Shown here: piece by piece, positions 44,129-56,309 of the stretch
Numbering within the stretch: position 1 is the stretch's first letter
How the letters are laid out: every line of letters begins with the position of its first letter
Source of the DNA: Ipomoea triloba
Taxonomy: Eukaryota > Streptophyta > Magnoliopsida > Solanales > Convolvulaceae
Length of the DNA stretch: 64,000 bases
Reading direction: 5' to 3'
Assembly: GCF_003576645.1 (NCBI RefSeq)
Contig: NC_044930.1
Location: 23,677,644-23,741,643, forward strand
Translations under genes and position numbers: made by a program
The notes under the pieces: model-generated
Told to the model about the DNA's origin: nothing
The model's input: the letters and a program-made list of their open reading frames with translations, nothing else
Database searches by the model: none

Positions 44129-44557
44129 TAGTAAAATTTGAAGTCTAGCTTGCTCTCTCACCTAAATCACTAGACCAAGGATGATGGGTTGATATGGTGA
44201 ATTCGTGATATTCCTATTATTCCCTATGTCTCACTTCCCAGCCCATTAGATTTTCTAACACATTTAATGAGATTTCTTGGGCTATAACTTGGTAAGCATA
44301 AGCCCTTCTTGGAGGTCCATCGTGGAGCTAGTAATTAAGTTGATAAATATTCCATTTGAAAACCTCAAAAACGTCTTTTGAAAAATAATTTTTAAAAATA
44401 ACTCATTTTTCTAAAAAATATTTAAATTTTATGGTATTTAGGTGAAGACGACCATAAAACTATCTTTTTCTATTTGATTTAAAATTAAGAAATTGTATTC
44501 TTTTTTCTTTTTTATTCATTTTCCTAAAATGAACATATTATTTGTTACTCCATATAA

Positions 44558-44558
<1 letters not shown>

Positions 44559-44610
<52 letters not shown>

Positions 44611-44700
44611 GTTGTGGTGGCGGTGGAGGTAAAGTGGCAGTGATGGTGGAGTTGGTGGTGATGGAGGTGGAGTGGTGGTCTTGATGGTGGTAGTCTTGAG
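44559..44700. repeat. (AAT)n microsatellite plus TGG-rich tract
   Basis: About 17 AAT units followed by a GGT/GGA-rich minisatellite, the same pairing as at 5,226-5,465. Confidence 0.85.
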
Positions 44701-44874
44701 GGTAATAATAATCCGGAAACTAACTTAAAGATATATGATATATAAAAGAGACACGAGAAAATAAAGAATCTAGAAAATGTCTTCTAACTAAAAATATATG
44801 AAGACATTTTTCTCCAAATTAGACTTTTTTCTGTTCACCAAAACAAATATTTTCTTTTGACTTTATGTTGGACG

Positions 44875-44981
44875 TCGACCGGGTGGCCGAGTTCAACTGC
44901 TGCTTGATTCGAGACGTGGCGTTGTGGCTTACCACAGAGGGATGTGGTTAAATAGTTAATATTCACCTACTTATGACCAAT
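44875..44981 (+). repeat. Left part of a 5S-like repeat split by a MULE
   Basis: 'gccgagttcaactgctgc' and 'gattcgagacgt' match the head of the repeat at 60,627-60,790. The rest of that repeat resumes at 45,860-45,935, beyond the MULE insertion. Confidence 0.45.
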
Positions 44982-44990
44982 TGATTTTAA

Positions 44991-45832
44991 GAGTTAATAC
45001 CACAAATAGTCCTCTGACTATTGGGGTAGTACTCCTTTTAGTACTCGACTTTCAATTCGACCACAAATGGTCCTCTGACTTTCATTTTTGACCACAAATA
45101 GTCCTTTTGTTAAAATTTCTGTTAAATAGGTGTTAAATCTAGGGGTATTATCGTCAAATTGATATATATAATGTTCATAAAATAAAAATGTTTATAATTT
45201 TTCACCAACAAGCATAATTGAAACAATTAACAAATATAAATACTCATAAATAAAAAGACAATACACTTTATTCTCGTAATTATGTGTACAAAATTAAGAT
45301 TTAATATTAGAGCTATCTATTTTAATTTAACCAACAGACTAAAATGGAAGATTTTTTTTTAAAAATCTTGCTTTCATCATTTTCATGGTTGTTCATACAT
45401 GGTCGATTAATAATTTTCACTTTTCATTAATCGATCAAACATTTTGTTTCAGACATAACTGAAAGCTGCTACCGTTGAATTAATATAATTAATCAAGTAC
45501 AAATTGTGAACATTAATCATGGATTTTTATTTAATTTGTTCATTTATATAAGTTCTCACGTCCATTTTATTTTTATATTTATTAACTTAATGTTTATTAA
45601 TGTTTGAAATTAATTATGTTGTCATATAATTCTAAAAAAGAATTAATCATAATAATATTAATCAATTTGACGATATTACCCCTAGATTTAACACCTATTT
45701 AACAGAAATTTTAACAGAGAACTATTTGTGGTCAAAAATGAAAGTCAGAGGATCATTTGTGGTCGAATTGAAAGTCGAGGACTAAAAGAAGTACTACCCC
45801 AATAGTCAGAGGACCATTTGTGGTATTAACTC
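44991..45832. mobile_element. Mutator-type non-autonomous element with ~185-bp inverted repeats
   Basis: 842 bp, starts GAGTTAATACC and ends GGTATTAACTC. The inverted arms extend about 185 bp and include 'cctctgactattggggtagt'. Exact 9-bp target duplication TGATTTTAA (44,982-44,990 and 45,833-45,841). The core is AT-rich with no coding capacity. A worn single arm of the same family lies at about 61,930-62,080. Confidence 0.88.
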
Positions 45833-45859
45833 TGATTTTAATTAAGTAAGATATGACAA

Positions 45860-45935
45860 TTAGATAGCCAAAGAACTTTGTGGTTAAGCACAATAATCCA
45901 CTGGGAAGTAAACCTAGCGTATTGCTGAGATCCAT
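45860..45935 (+). repeat. 5S rRNA-like relic (worn), right part
   Basis: 'ctttgtggttaagcac' and 'ccactgggaagtaaacctagcg' recall the AAGTTAAGC and CTGGGAAGT blocks of the 3' half of 5S rRNA, and the 'gctgagatcc' end is shared with 60,780-60,789. Much decayed. Confidence 0.4.
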
Positions 45936-46565
45936 CACTTTATTTATTTATTTATTTTGAATACCTACACACGAAAAAAATCCAAAAAAAAAAATGACTT
46001 CCATAAATTATTTTCTAGGTTTCCAAATGGACCCTATATGAATACTCAAGACATGCACATCAGATTTACTTTTGTTTCAAATCAACATTGTCAATTAATT
46101 ATTTAATTTCATAGACCATAGTCTATTATGTGTATTATGAACTCTGTCAAGATTATGTGTCTGCAATAAACATATTATGTACATTTAGTTAATAAATTAT
46201 GTACATATTATAATTAACACCTTATGTATGTACTTGCAGTTAACATATTATGCACATTTAATTTATTTAAAGGTACATAATATATTAAATGTAATAAAAA
46301 ATATTATTCACAAGTTGGGTCTCATACAATGATTTTATTGAATAAAAAAAAAGAAAAAAAAAACAAAAAGAAAGATCAGTAATCCTCTTTTCTTTTCTTT
46401 TCTTTTTTTCTTTTTCATAGTCAACCAATGCATACCGCATTAGTATACATGTAATAAAATTTATTAAAAAAAAAAAAAAAAAGTATAGTGTTGCTACATG
46501 CACGCTCCTGCTACATTTTATTTCATTTCGTTTTCATAGCAAGTGGGTTGAGAGAAAGGCTTTGT
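45936..46565. other. Gene-free AT-rich stretch
   Basis: Contains repeated 'tattatgtacat' phrases (46,120-46,280) resembling MATE A intron 2 at 16,320-16,470, and homopolymer A/T runs. Confidence 0.35.
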
Positions 46566-46580
46566 ATATATAATGAATTT

Positions 46581-46818
46581 TTTTTTTGAATACTACTAAC
46601 TCTGTTAGAATGCAGTATCTGTTCATAATTACTTTCTCAAAGTATTGGAGCACAAGAGCTAGGCTGTTAGAATGCAGTATCTGTTCATAATTACTTTCTC
46701 AAAGTATTGGAGCACAAGAGCTAGGCTAGTATTGCCTCCTGCCTCCACTGAGGCTCGAACCCACCACCTCCCATTTAAAAGGAAGGGTTTGATGCCACTG
46801 GACCACAAGGTCCTTGGC
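46581..46818 (-). mobile_element. tRNA-derived SINE with internal 60-bp duplication
   Basis: Exact 15-bp target duplication ATATATAATGAATTT (46,566-46,580 and 46,819-46,833). On the minus strand it has the head CCAAGGACCTTGTGGTCCAG, B box GGGTTCGAGCC and a poly-A end. A segment of about 60 bp in the tail half is present twice in tandem with no differences seen, so the duplication is recent. Confidence 0.85.
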
Positions 46819-46833
46819 ATATATAATGAATTT

Positions 46834-47541
46834 AATCAACCTAAGGTACTAAAAATTAGTCTCTCAGTTTCATCATTTTACTTGTTAGGTTTACTGTTCG
46901 GTGGCAAAGTCAATTCTTTTTTATTTGTTTTTTTATTATATTATTATTTTTAATTTAATATTTTTTATTAATAGTAATTTTAATATAGTTTTTTAAAAAT
47001 ATAAATTTTATATAATAATGTAAAAGTTAATATTATGAAAAATTAAATAATAATTAAATTCAAGTAATTAAGCCTCAATATTCATTGAGCAAACACAAAA
47101 TTGGGTAGAGAAAATAATATATAGCAGGTCGCAAAGAATATTTTGAAAGAGTTTAATAATATGTGGCGGTATATATAGTATACAATATTATTAACTTAAA
47201 TATTTATTAGTTGATTTCTACGTACAATTATGAGTAGCTAAAGTTGTTGAATAATAATATAATCAAAGAAAATCAGGTCTAGTTAAAATATGAAAACTTA
47301 TTATTTGTACTAAAGGCTAAAGCTCTCCTGAAATATTGGGAGGTATCATCATATGTAATCATCAAGCTATGAGTTCCAATGTGGTTGTGTTGCAGCAATA
47401 GCTCCATACTTGAGCATTAATGACATTTAATATTGTCTAACAAGCAAGCCACTAGACTTGGGCTTTTGAGTTTAGGCAACTACTTGGGCCAAATATGTCA
47501 AATTAATCTATGGGATTGGGTTTACTTCACTTAATCATAAT
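46834..47541. other. Gene-free AT-rich stretch
   Basis: No recognisable feature. Confidence 0.35.
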
Positions 47542-47853
47542 GGCCATGTTTGGTAACATAATTAGCTTATAGCTAATTTTAACTTGTTTGACCATTATTA
47601 GTTGTTTAACTTGATTAAATAGTTAATATAAGTGTTTAACTAATTAGTTTTTGTAACAGCTTATTATTCTAAAATATTAAAATTCAAAGCAGCTTTTTCG
47701 ATCAGCTTTTTGAGAAAATCATTTTGCATGTAATCAGCTATCAGTTAACAGCTAACAGCTAATTTACCAAACACTTTTCTACAATCAGTTAATGCTATCA
47801 ATTAGTCAAATCCATTAATCTAATTGGCTAAAAGCTATTTACCAAACACCCCC
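47542..47853. mobile_element. Foldback element, 'TGTTTGG' family
   Basis: Left 'ggccatgtttggtaa', right 'taccaaacacccc', inverted; the interior repeats 'agctaatt' and 'cagctaacagct'. Superfamily not settled; no clear target duplication. Confidence 0.45.
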
Positions 47854-47865
47854 TATAGTTGTGCG

Positions 47866-48105
47866 AACCATAAATAAAAAGTACATTATTTGAAAATACA
47901 TTATTTAAGTACTTTAAATACATTATTTTCTATACTATTAAATTATGTACATTCAGTACACAAATAATATACTTTTAATATATTAAAAATGTACCTTGTA
48001 TTTAGAGAAAATGCATTATTTTGTCTAAATGTACATTTAGTACACAATGCAAATTATGTATTTTTAGTTTATTAAAAATGTACGTTTTATGGTCCACTGC
48101 CTACT
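47866..48105. repeat. AT-rich palindromic repeat with 'gtacattatt' motifs
   Basis: Ends 'gtgcgaaccataaat' and 'ttttatggtccac' are inverted. Related to 25,940-26,125. Confidence 0.4.
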
Positions 48106-49284
48106 TGACTAGTCTAGTATATAATATAGTAATATTTCATCAACCTCATCAAATGATCGAGAGTCATGTTATGCGTCAAAGCATTATTTTAACTAAAATT
48201 TTGAGTGAAATAACTCGATAAATTATTTCAATTTTAAGCAACCATAAAAATGCAAAGTTAGTTTTGCTAGATTAAATTACACGAAAGAGGAGTAGTTCTA
48301 ATCAAGATGGTTAGGTAGCATTAGGAAGAAATTAAAGTAGTGTGTATAGATTAATCTTTCTTTTTAAAAGATTTGCATACTAATATATGTATATAGTTTG
48401 CAAGTTTTGTCTGATTGGGCACGTTTTGGTCATGGACAAAGAAATATAAGAGAAAAGTTAGTTGGTAAAGACACATTTGAGTGGATAGTATAGAAAAATC
48501 TTCATAATATTGTTGATGTTGATGAACCAACAATTTTCTTGTTCAAATGTTTGACAAAAAAATTCTTTAAATTAGTTGCTTGATTGAAATTTAGAGTGAA
48601 TCGAAAGAGATCTAGACTATTTATACATAGGAATACTGTCTCCCTCAAAGGTTATTCATGTAATTATATATTAAAACAGAAAAACTTGTTTAGCACACTA
48701 AATATTCTTTTTCAAGTCAAATTATTAGTATTGGATTCTATGTGAGTAATCAATGCTTATCTTCCATCTTTAAGTGAAAATTAATAATATATGGACATAT
48801 TTGGTGGGCTAACTTTTTGTGCTAATAATAAGAACGAAAATTTATAGGGTATCAATTAATATTGATATTGATTGGACTGGGTATAACCGAAGAATATGTA
48901 TAAAAAAAAAAAAAAAAAAAATTTAGGGGTTGTACCTGCGTAAAGGGAAAAATCGTCCCACAATATGTTCATATTGTTAAGTATAATATATAAAATTAAT
49001 GATGGGACTTGGGAGGGCTATATATGTACATTTTTAAAAATTGAGGAGGAATATTTACACCACTAATAATTCAGGAGTGACATTGATAATTGGCATATTA
49101 TGGATGAGCATAAATTACAATTTTCTCAATAATAAATGTACAATCCAACTATTTTTTTTAGACTTTTAGTTGAGATATATAACACATCTTTCAATCATCA
49201 CTGATATAATCCAAAGTTTTTTGAGTTTTACCTAATGTCAATGTTGATTTACATGGTAAACTTTATAATAATGATGCTAATAAT
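48106..49284. other. Gene-free AT-rich stretch
   Basis: Nothing recognisable except an A run at 48,902-48,919. Confidence 0.35.
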
Positions 49285-49456
49285 CTAGCGGTGTGGTTGA
49301 GCGGAAAGAGACCCATCCATCCTTAACCAAAGATCAAGGGTTTGATCCTGGATGGCCAGTTGTTCCATCCAATTGAGGTGCCTACAATTCAGCGAAGTGA
49401 GGGGAGAGGATTAGTCACTGTGTTTGACGGTAGAAACCCTGGACTACACCCAAAAA
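49285..49456 (+). mobile_element. tRNA-derived SINE
   Basis: A-box-like TAGCGGTGTGGTTGAGCGG and B-box-like AAGGGTTTGATCC, body of about 170 bp, short A tail. A 7-bp AATGATG lies on both sides, a weak target duplication. Confidence 0.5.
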
Positions 49457-51001
49457 ATGATGGTGGTGATGGGGTGTTTTCACTTTGTTTAATTTAATTA
49501 TTTAGTATTGTTGCCCATTTGTTTATTCTTTGACTATCTTAGTATAGTTTGATTTTCTTCTTTTTTTTTTTCTTTTTTTTTTTTTGTCTTTTTAGAAAGA
49601 GTTCATCGTTTCGAGAAAAAAAAATCATAAGTTAACAGAAACGAAATTTATTACGAAACACTTGGTTTGGAGGTCTGCAGCTCGTGGTGTAATAAATTAA
49701 GTATTCACCAATTGCAAACATGTAGTAATGCAACTATGTATTAACAAAAGAATAAACATGTCAAACTTGAAAGTGTGTGTAAAGCATGGACAAACTAAAA
49801 TATTAGAAATTTATTATATACTCTCTCCCCGGGAAACACCAAACCCCTACTCGAATATATATATTTAAATGTAATGTAAAAATTGTATTTGAATTTGTAC
49901 GACTGCAAAATGATTCTTGTCATGAGCGTTTATCATTATGTCAAAATTAATATTAATAATAAAGGCGTAACTTTATTTTTTATGCTTGCATTACCATTAA
50001 CGTCACATTTATGCTGGACTTGGCCCTATATCCCCCTCCCAGGCCCTAACACCCGCTAGAGCAGCCACTTATGACCTACCATGATACCATTTGTCAAGAT
50101 CAAACATTTATCATTATGCTAAAAATTATAACTAATAACAAACACCTTACTTTATTTCTTTATGTTTACGTAGCAATATACACCACGTTTAATTTAATGA
50201 TAAGATGTTGAACTTCACTCTCTAAGCCTCCACTGAACAAGCAATTCAATTTGAGATTTCATTGAACTAAGAATTGTTAATCTCCATTGTTTCTAAACTC
50301 AATTTCATATACAGAATTGGTGTCACAAATTAAATAATTAACAACTCTCATATAAATGTGAACAAACGAGGACTAGTTTGTTCATTAACATAAACGAAGT
50401 GAATAAATCTTTAATTACTTGGACTCGACTTGTTGAATACAAAATTATTAGACACACACATATAGGAGGCGCATAAGGTGTGAATTGGTGTCCAAACATA
50501 CAAACTCAAAACTGCATTATACAATCTACAAAAATATATCATACGATAAATAAAAGTGTAACTAAAAAATGTGAACTTTAAAATTCCAAAATGTACACAT
50601 TCTTGATAAGTTACACTTTTACATATCATAAGGTACACTTTATAATTTTACATGGTACACACATCCACACTTGAATGGGCGTTTTCATCTTATATATAAA
50701 CTGAACGCGCTTACAAATAATTTTATGAACTTACTTTTCATATACACATCAACAAATTCAGATTCACCTTATAATAAGGTAAATTTTTTATCATTACTAA
50801 ACCTTTAAGTCAAAATTTTAAAAATTCTAAACCGAACAAATTCTTTTCTTGGACAAAATTATTGAGACAACCTTAATTTTTCAAAAATAAGGTGGGGGGT
50901 GTTTAATATTAGTATATATTGGAGTAAATTCTGAACTAACTTGCATATATATATATATATATATATATTCTTAGTGATGAATACATCATGTTCAGTGCGG
51001 A
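49457..51001. other. Gene-free stretch downstream of the MYB gene
   Basis: AT-rich; a TA microsatellite at 50,946-50,969. The poly-A site of the MYB gene should lie near its right end but cannot be placed. Confidence 0.35.
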
Positions 51002-52663
51002 TCAAACAACAGAAATAGTTCCTCCAAGAGTAAGCTCTAGATCTGGTGAAGGTGGTGGTGATGGGCTTTGAACACCAATATTATCTTGATTATCATTATG
51101 GGTGGCAAAACTCAAACTTGATGCTGAAATAATATTAGAATATTGACTTGATTTTGAGTCTTGTCCTGATGATAATGCAATTGCAGATAATGATGTAGTT
51201 GTGCTGCTGAAATCTATAATGGAAGAACTTCTTGATTTTGCCATTTTCCCACATAAAACCCTAGACTCATCAGCCTTCCATGCCTGCACGTTCAATCACA
51301 AAATAGGCCACTAGTTAGTTTCAACATGGTTTAAATTAAAGTTTAAATCCTAATAGTACTGTCATACGAAAGTCTTTTTACAACGTTATCCTCTTAAATA
51401 AAAAAAAAATAAAAAAATAAAAAGAAGAAGTTATATTTAAATATAATTGTAGTCATGTTTCATTAGAAAAGTAAGTGTGAGAAGTAGAATGATTATGGAA
51501 AGAAAGTCTCCCTTCAATCTGAAAGTATGACTTCGCAGAAACTCCCGATTAAAAAGATACATAGTGCTGTTTGGTAGAGGTTACTTTCGATCTTATAACT
51601 TATTTTAACTAAAAATGAGCTATAAGTTCTGTTTGGTGGCTTAAAATAATAGTTTATTTTGAAACGCTCATTTAAGTAGCGTTTCAAAATAAGTTATTGG
51701 CTTTTAATATTTTCTCTCCTTTTATGTCCTTATTAATTTACAAAAATGAGACAATCTACCTTTGTTTAATTAAAACTAACTGATATCTAAATATTTTCTA
51801 AACATTTTTCTATTCCCCAATTCTTCACCACCATATTTGTTCATCAAGGTTGGAGCTACTAAGGACGCATGGTTACTTAATATATAAGGAAAGTATTTTT
51901 CTATTTAAATATCTAATGAATGGATAATATTAAAAAAAATAGATAATATGAAACAATATATTAAAATATTTCATCTTTAATTTATTTTATAACATATTTT
52001 AAAATACATAAAAATTAAATTAAATCTAAATATTGCTACTTTATTATGAGATGCTATTCAACTTTCAGGTAACTTATAAGCTAGGTATGTTAAACAAAGC
52101 CATATAACCAGCAAGCCGTGCTTTAAAAAAATTTAATTAAAAATTGAGTAACTAGCATACAAGGTCACTAACCATTTTCAATTTTAAGTGAACTAAACAT
52201 TATGGTTATTGTAAAAAAAAAAAAAATGTCTGACATACCAAATCAAAGAGGCTGCGTCTTCTCTTCCTGGATTGGAGGCTATTCTGACGAAGAAAATACT
52301 TCTGGGCGTGGCTGGCGATTTGGGTGGGAGTTCTTGTCGTCACAAAATGTCTGGAAATGCCTCTCCAGTCACCTCTCCCAAGTTTCTCTAGACCATCTAG
52401 GAATATCCGATGTTCCTCCTCACTCCATGGAACTCCTAATAAACAATAATCCAATTTCTCTTTTATTTCTTTATTTTTGTCATAATTATAATTATTATTC
52501 TAGCTTTTCTAATGCAAAGCCAATTCATACAATCATCACCAAAATCGTCAGAAAAAACCCAACAAGCTAGTCTTATTTTTCATTTTTATACATGCCTACA
52601 TTGAACTCTTTTTTCCACAGATATAAACTAATATATTTTGATTTATAAAACTTAACAATTATG

Positions 52664-52697
<34 letters not shown>

Positions 52698-53732
52698 GTA
52701 TATAAATATTATAAAAACTTTTACAACATTATGAAGCATGATGCTTTATTACCAAAAAGTAAAGAAAGAAAAAGAAAAAAAAAAGAGAGTAATAAATGAA
52801 TAAATAAGAGTAAATTACTAAAATAATCTATCTATAGTAATTTCACCACTTTATTTCTCACTTTCTATTTTCATATAATAATACTGTTACATATCAAATT
52901 TATATATATTTTAGTCAAGAAATATAGTATTTCGTTCCGACTTTTAACTATTTTAGTTTTCCGAATACTAAAATATGTTCAAAATAATTAGTTAAGGACA
53001 TTAATAAATGAAATTTTAAGTCAAGAATAAAAAATGACGAAATCACTAACGGTAATTGAATTATTCAAATAAAGAACATCGAATTCATTGTATTCTCTCA
53101 TATACAATTTTTTTTTAACTGTTCCTCAATGGAGAATAATTGTTGTTTAATATCTAGATAGTTTTCTCCTTTTATTCAAAATAAATGAATATTCCATAAC
53201 ATCAAATAGGGTAGTGAGTTTGTTGTCTAGATTAAATCCGATCACTCTATATAAATACATATGAAAATGATAAATATATTATTTTTAAAAATTAAAAAAA
53301 AAAAAACAAAAACAAAACAAACATAACAAACAAACAAACATGAATTGGAGCTTGATTTAAAAATAATAATAATAATAATAATAAATTCTCGAACTTACCC
53401 CTTTTCTTTCCCCGGTTGCCGGCGTCGAGGCCGTCGGAGATATACCCACAGCCGGGCACCTTATCGTCAAAATTTTCGTCGAGTAAAAACCCAGAAGATC
53501 CAAAGGAGCTGTCTACGAATGAATAGGAAGCTGCGGGAAGGCAGTCGTCGCTAAAGCTCTTTTTCATGACAAAAGAATAAGATGACGATGAATTCAGCTG
53601 AGATCCAATAAGTTTCACCCCAAAGAGCTTCATGGAGCTGCTTGTTCTTTGGTGATGATCATCATCATTATTGTTGTTACATGTCCTGGAATTGTGGCCT
53701 GTCTTCCCACAACTGGAGCACTTCCGAGTCAT
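51002..53732 (-). CDS. MYB-related (1R, SHAQKYF) transcription factor with zinc knuckle and EAR motif
   Basis: Exons 53732-53399, 52435-52239 and 51283-51002 (minus) join in phase with GT-AG sites to 813 bp, 270 residues plus stop. Residues 5-18 form a CX2CX4HX4C zinc knuckle ([14 protein letters not shown]). KLFGVKLIG follows near residue 35. A single MYB repeat runs from VPWSEEEH (about 113) to SHAQKYF (153-159), followed by a basic SRKRRR. The C-terminus ends in DLELTLGG, an LxLxL EAR motif (259-263) used to recruit TOPLESS-type co-repressors. This architecture is that of the KUA1/MYBH/MYBS3 group, which bind the TATCC-type element and mostly repress genes in sugar, hormone and growth control. 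It is likely a nuclear repressor; targets cannot be inferred. Intron 2 holds a foldback transposon (51,564-52,101). Confidence 0.9.
51564..52101. mobile_element. Foldback element in MYB intron 2, 'CTGTTTGG' family
   Basis: Left GTGCTGTTTGGTAG, right TTAAACAAAGCC, flanked by ATA on both sides. The interior matches the element at 15,157-15,801 ('cgtttcaaaataag', 'gagctataagttctgtttgg'). Non-autonomous. Confidence 0.5.
52671..52697. repeat. (TA)n microsatellite in MYB intron 1
   Basis: About 13 TA units; intron 1 otherwise (52,436-53,398) is plain AT-rich sequence. Confidence 0.85.
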
Positions 53733-55628
53733 TCTTAGCTTGACGGACCAATTGCCTAATTCAAGAAGATGAGAGAGAGAGAGAGATAGAAGGAAGTATA
53801 TATTGTTTGCAAGTGTATTGTATATAATAATAGCAGTTGTAATAGAAAATGGACAGATTCTTTTATAACCATGAAGTAAGATATAGAAAATGAACTTACA
53901 TTCTAGAAACTATCCTTTCATTGGATATCCCCCAACTAAGGTTTGTTGCTTGTCAAGTTTATGTCACACCAGGCAACCAGCATATTCAAGTCCATTAAAC
54001 AATTAACTTAATAATTACAAATTCTTAAATTTGATTTTTTTTTAAGTGCGTGATCTATTGATTTTCTTAATTTGAACTGATTAATTATGAACAATATGAA
54101 CTGATTTCTTTTTGTATTAAGCCATAAGATGAACTTTACTTAGTGCATATTTTCAAGTAAGACTGTAGACTTTTATGTAAATTAAAGTTTATGTCACACC
54201 CATAAAGGAAATGGCACATATTATGTAAATAGGTATGGTACATAGCTTAGGTGCATATCACTTTATAAGTATTTATTGCATTTACAATAGTAAAGAGTTG
54301 TTAAACCCAATACTTTTGACTTACAAAAGAGTCCTTTGGACCTAGGTGTATCTACCTTATATGTCGGTATTATATTTGGATTTCAATAATATCTTTTGTA
54401 ATGTTGAAATGATGTTTTCAAAAAATATATATTGTCGCTTTACTAATTTATCAATTACAAAATTATATTTGTACAAATTGAATGGTAAGTTTCATCTCAA
54501 CTAAAAGATTGATCTAGTAGTCGGACTCTTAATATCTTTTTGTTTATTTGTCCTCATGGAGTGTTTAACTACTATCAAGTGTACAACATGTTAAACATGG
54601 AATAAATTAAAGGATCATGGATATAAGATTTTTTTTTTATATTCAATGATTGATTAGGTTAATTAATTCCAAGATTGCAACATTATTGGAGTATATATCA
54701 GCCTACTAGCCTTTTATTAGATAAACAAACAATTACCTTTTGCAATTTGCAAATTAAATTGTCTCTGTCCTCCTCACATCAACCTGATCTGACTTTACCA
54801 TGTCTCAGCTTGGGGTTGTTTGTTTTAAAGATTGCATGTATAAGAAGGAAATTGGTTTTCCCTACAAGTACTTAGATAACATAAATTCGTTTAAAATGGT
54901 ATGTACTTATTAGACTTATGAGTGACCAAATTTAATTTTATGAATAAAAGTCACACTTTCTACAAGCAAGTCAAGCCATGTGAATGGACATTTCTTACCA
55001 TAAATTTTAATCACTCACAAATCATGTAACAAAACCCTGTGAAATTTCATTAGATTTCTCACCAAAACGACCAAAAGTAAACTATTAAAGAAAAGTGTCT
55101 TACACTTAATAATAGTAACTTTATATTCATGCACCAACCGTATGAATGTCACTAGACTAATGCACATAAAAGTTACAATAACATTGATATTTATTTATTA
55201 GCTAGTTGAAATTAAAATTAGAAAAAAAAAATTATATTTTGATTTTAACCAATCAAATAGTAACACTTAAAAAATAAAATAAAAGATTGTTGTGTTGACT
55301 GTTGAGAGATGGATGGTATAAAATTACTTACATAAGATTAATACTTATCATGTGTGAAATTTAGACAATTTGGTAGCGCCCACATGTTTGGTTCTGAGCT
55401 AAACACGTTATTATGTCAATTATTTATGCAAAGGACTCATCAGGAAACTTATTTTATTCATAATTGTTTGGAATTTTAATTTCATGGTGGGCCTTTAGTA
55501 AAAAGAAAGCAATATTTAAATTATTTTTTGAAATAGTGAATAATAATCATAATCATAATAATATTTTTTATACAAATTAATAAATATGCTAACCCAACAG
55601 TTTAAAAGGAAATTATACTATACCAATA
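53733..55628. other. Upstream region of the MYB gene, no further gene
   Basis: A (GA)n tract at 53,771-53,786 lies 40-55 bases before the ATG, probably in the 5' leader. The rest is AT-rich and without a recognised feature. Confidence 0.4.
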
Positions 55629-55636
55629 GTTCACAT

Positions 55637-56085
55637 CAACGTTGTAGAAGGCGCTTAACGCTAGTTGAGTGCTTGAGGGACGCCTAGCGCCTAGGCGGTC
55701 GAGTAATTAATTTGATTATATCGTCTTTACTTTTTCCACTTAGACCGTGAGTTGTTAGACTCTTATAATCTCAAAAATAAGTCAACTACATATGTTAATT
55801 AGATGGTTAATTGAGTATATGGTTGGAGGAATACAGAAGAAGAGTAACCAAACAGGCAAAAAACAAAACCACTCGGCCAAGTTGAGCGTCCACTCAATCA
55901 AGTTGGGCACCGACTCCGCCAATTTGGACGCCAACTCAGCCAAGTTAGGCGCCCCACTCGACGCCTAGGACGCCTAATAGGTCGGTTAGTTGGCAAACCG
56001 ACTAAAAGCCACCTAAGGTTGAAATCGCATCGGCCTAAGGGTGCTTAGTGCCTAGTTGGCGCCCAGGTCGATTTTTACAACACTG
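55637..56085. mobile_element. hAT-type non-autonomous element, GCGCCTAG family (copy 2)
   Basis: Exact 8-bp target duplication GTTCACAT (55,629-55,636 and 56,086-56,093). Termini CAACGTTGTA and TACAACACTG are imperfect inverted repeats. CGCCTAG/CTAGGCG motifs cluster near both ends, as in 29,624-30,041. No coding capacity. Confidence 0.85.
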
Positions 56086-56309
56086 GTTCACATTACAATA
56101 TGGACATAAATGTTCGTTGTAATGTGCTAAAGATTCATTTCTAAATATAATGAACATTCAGTATACTAAAAATGAATATTTAATTTACTAAAAATGAACT
56201 TGTTTGTCAGTGGTCTACTTTACAATATGAACCATATATGATTCATAGTATAATGATTTCAGTTTAAAGTAATTGAAACAAACTATTAATATAATTAAAA
56301 AATTGATAT

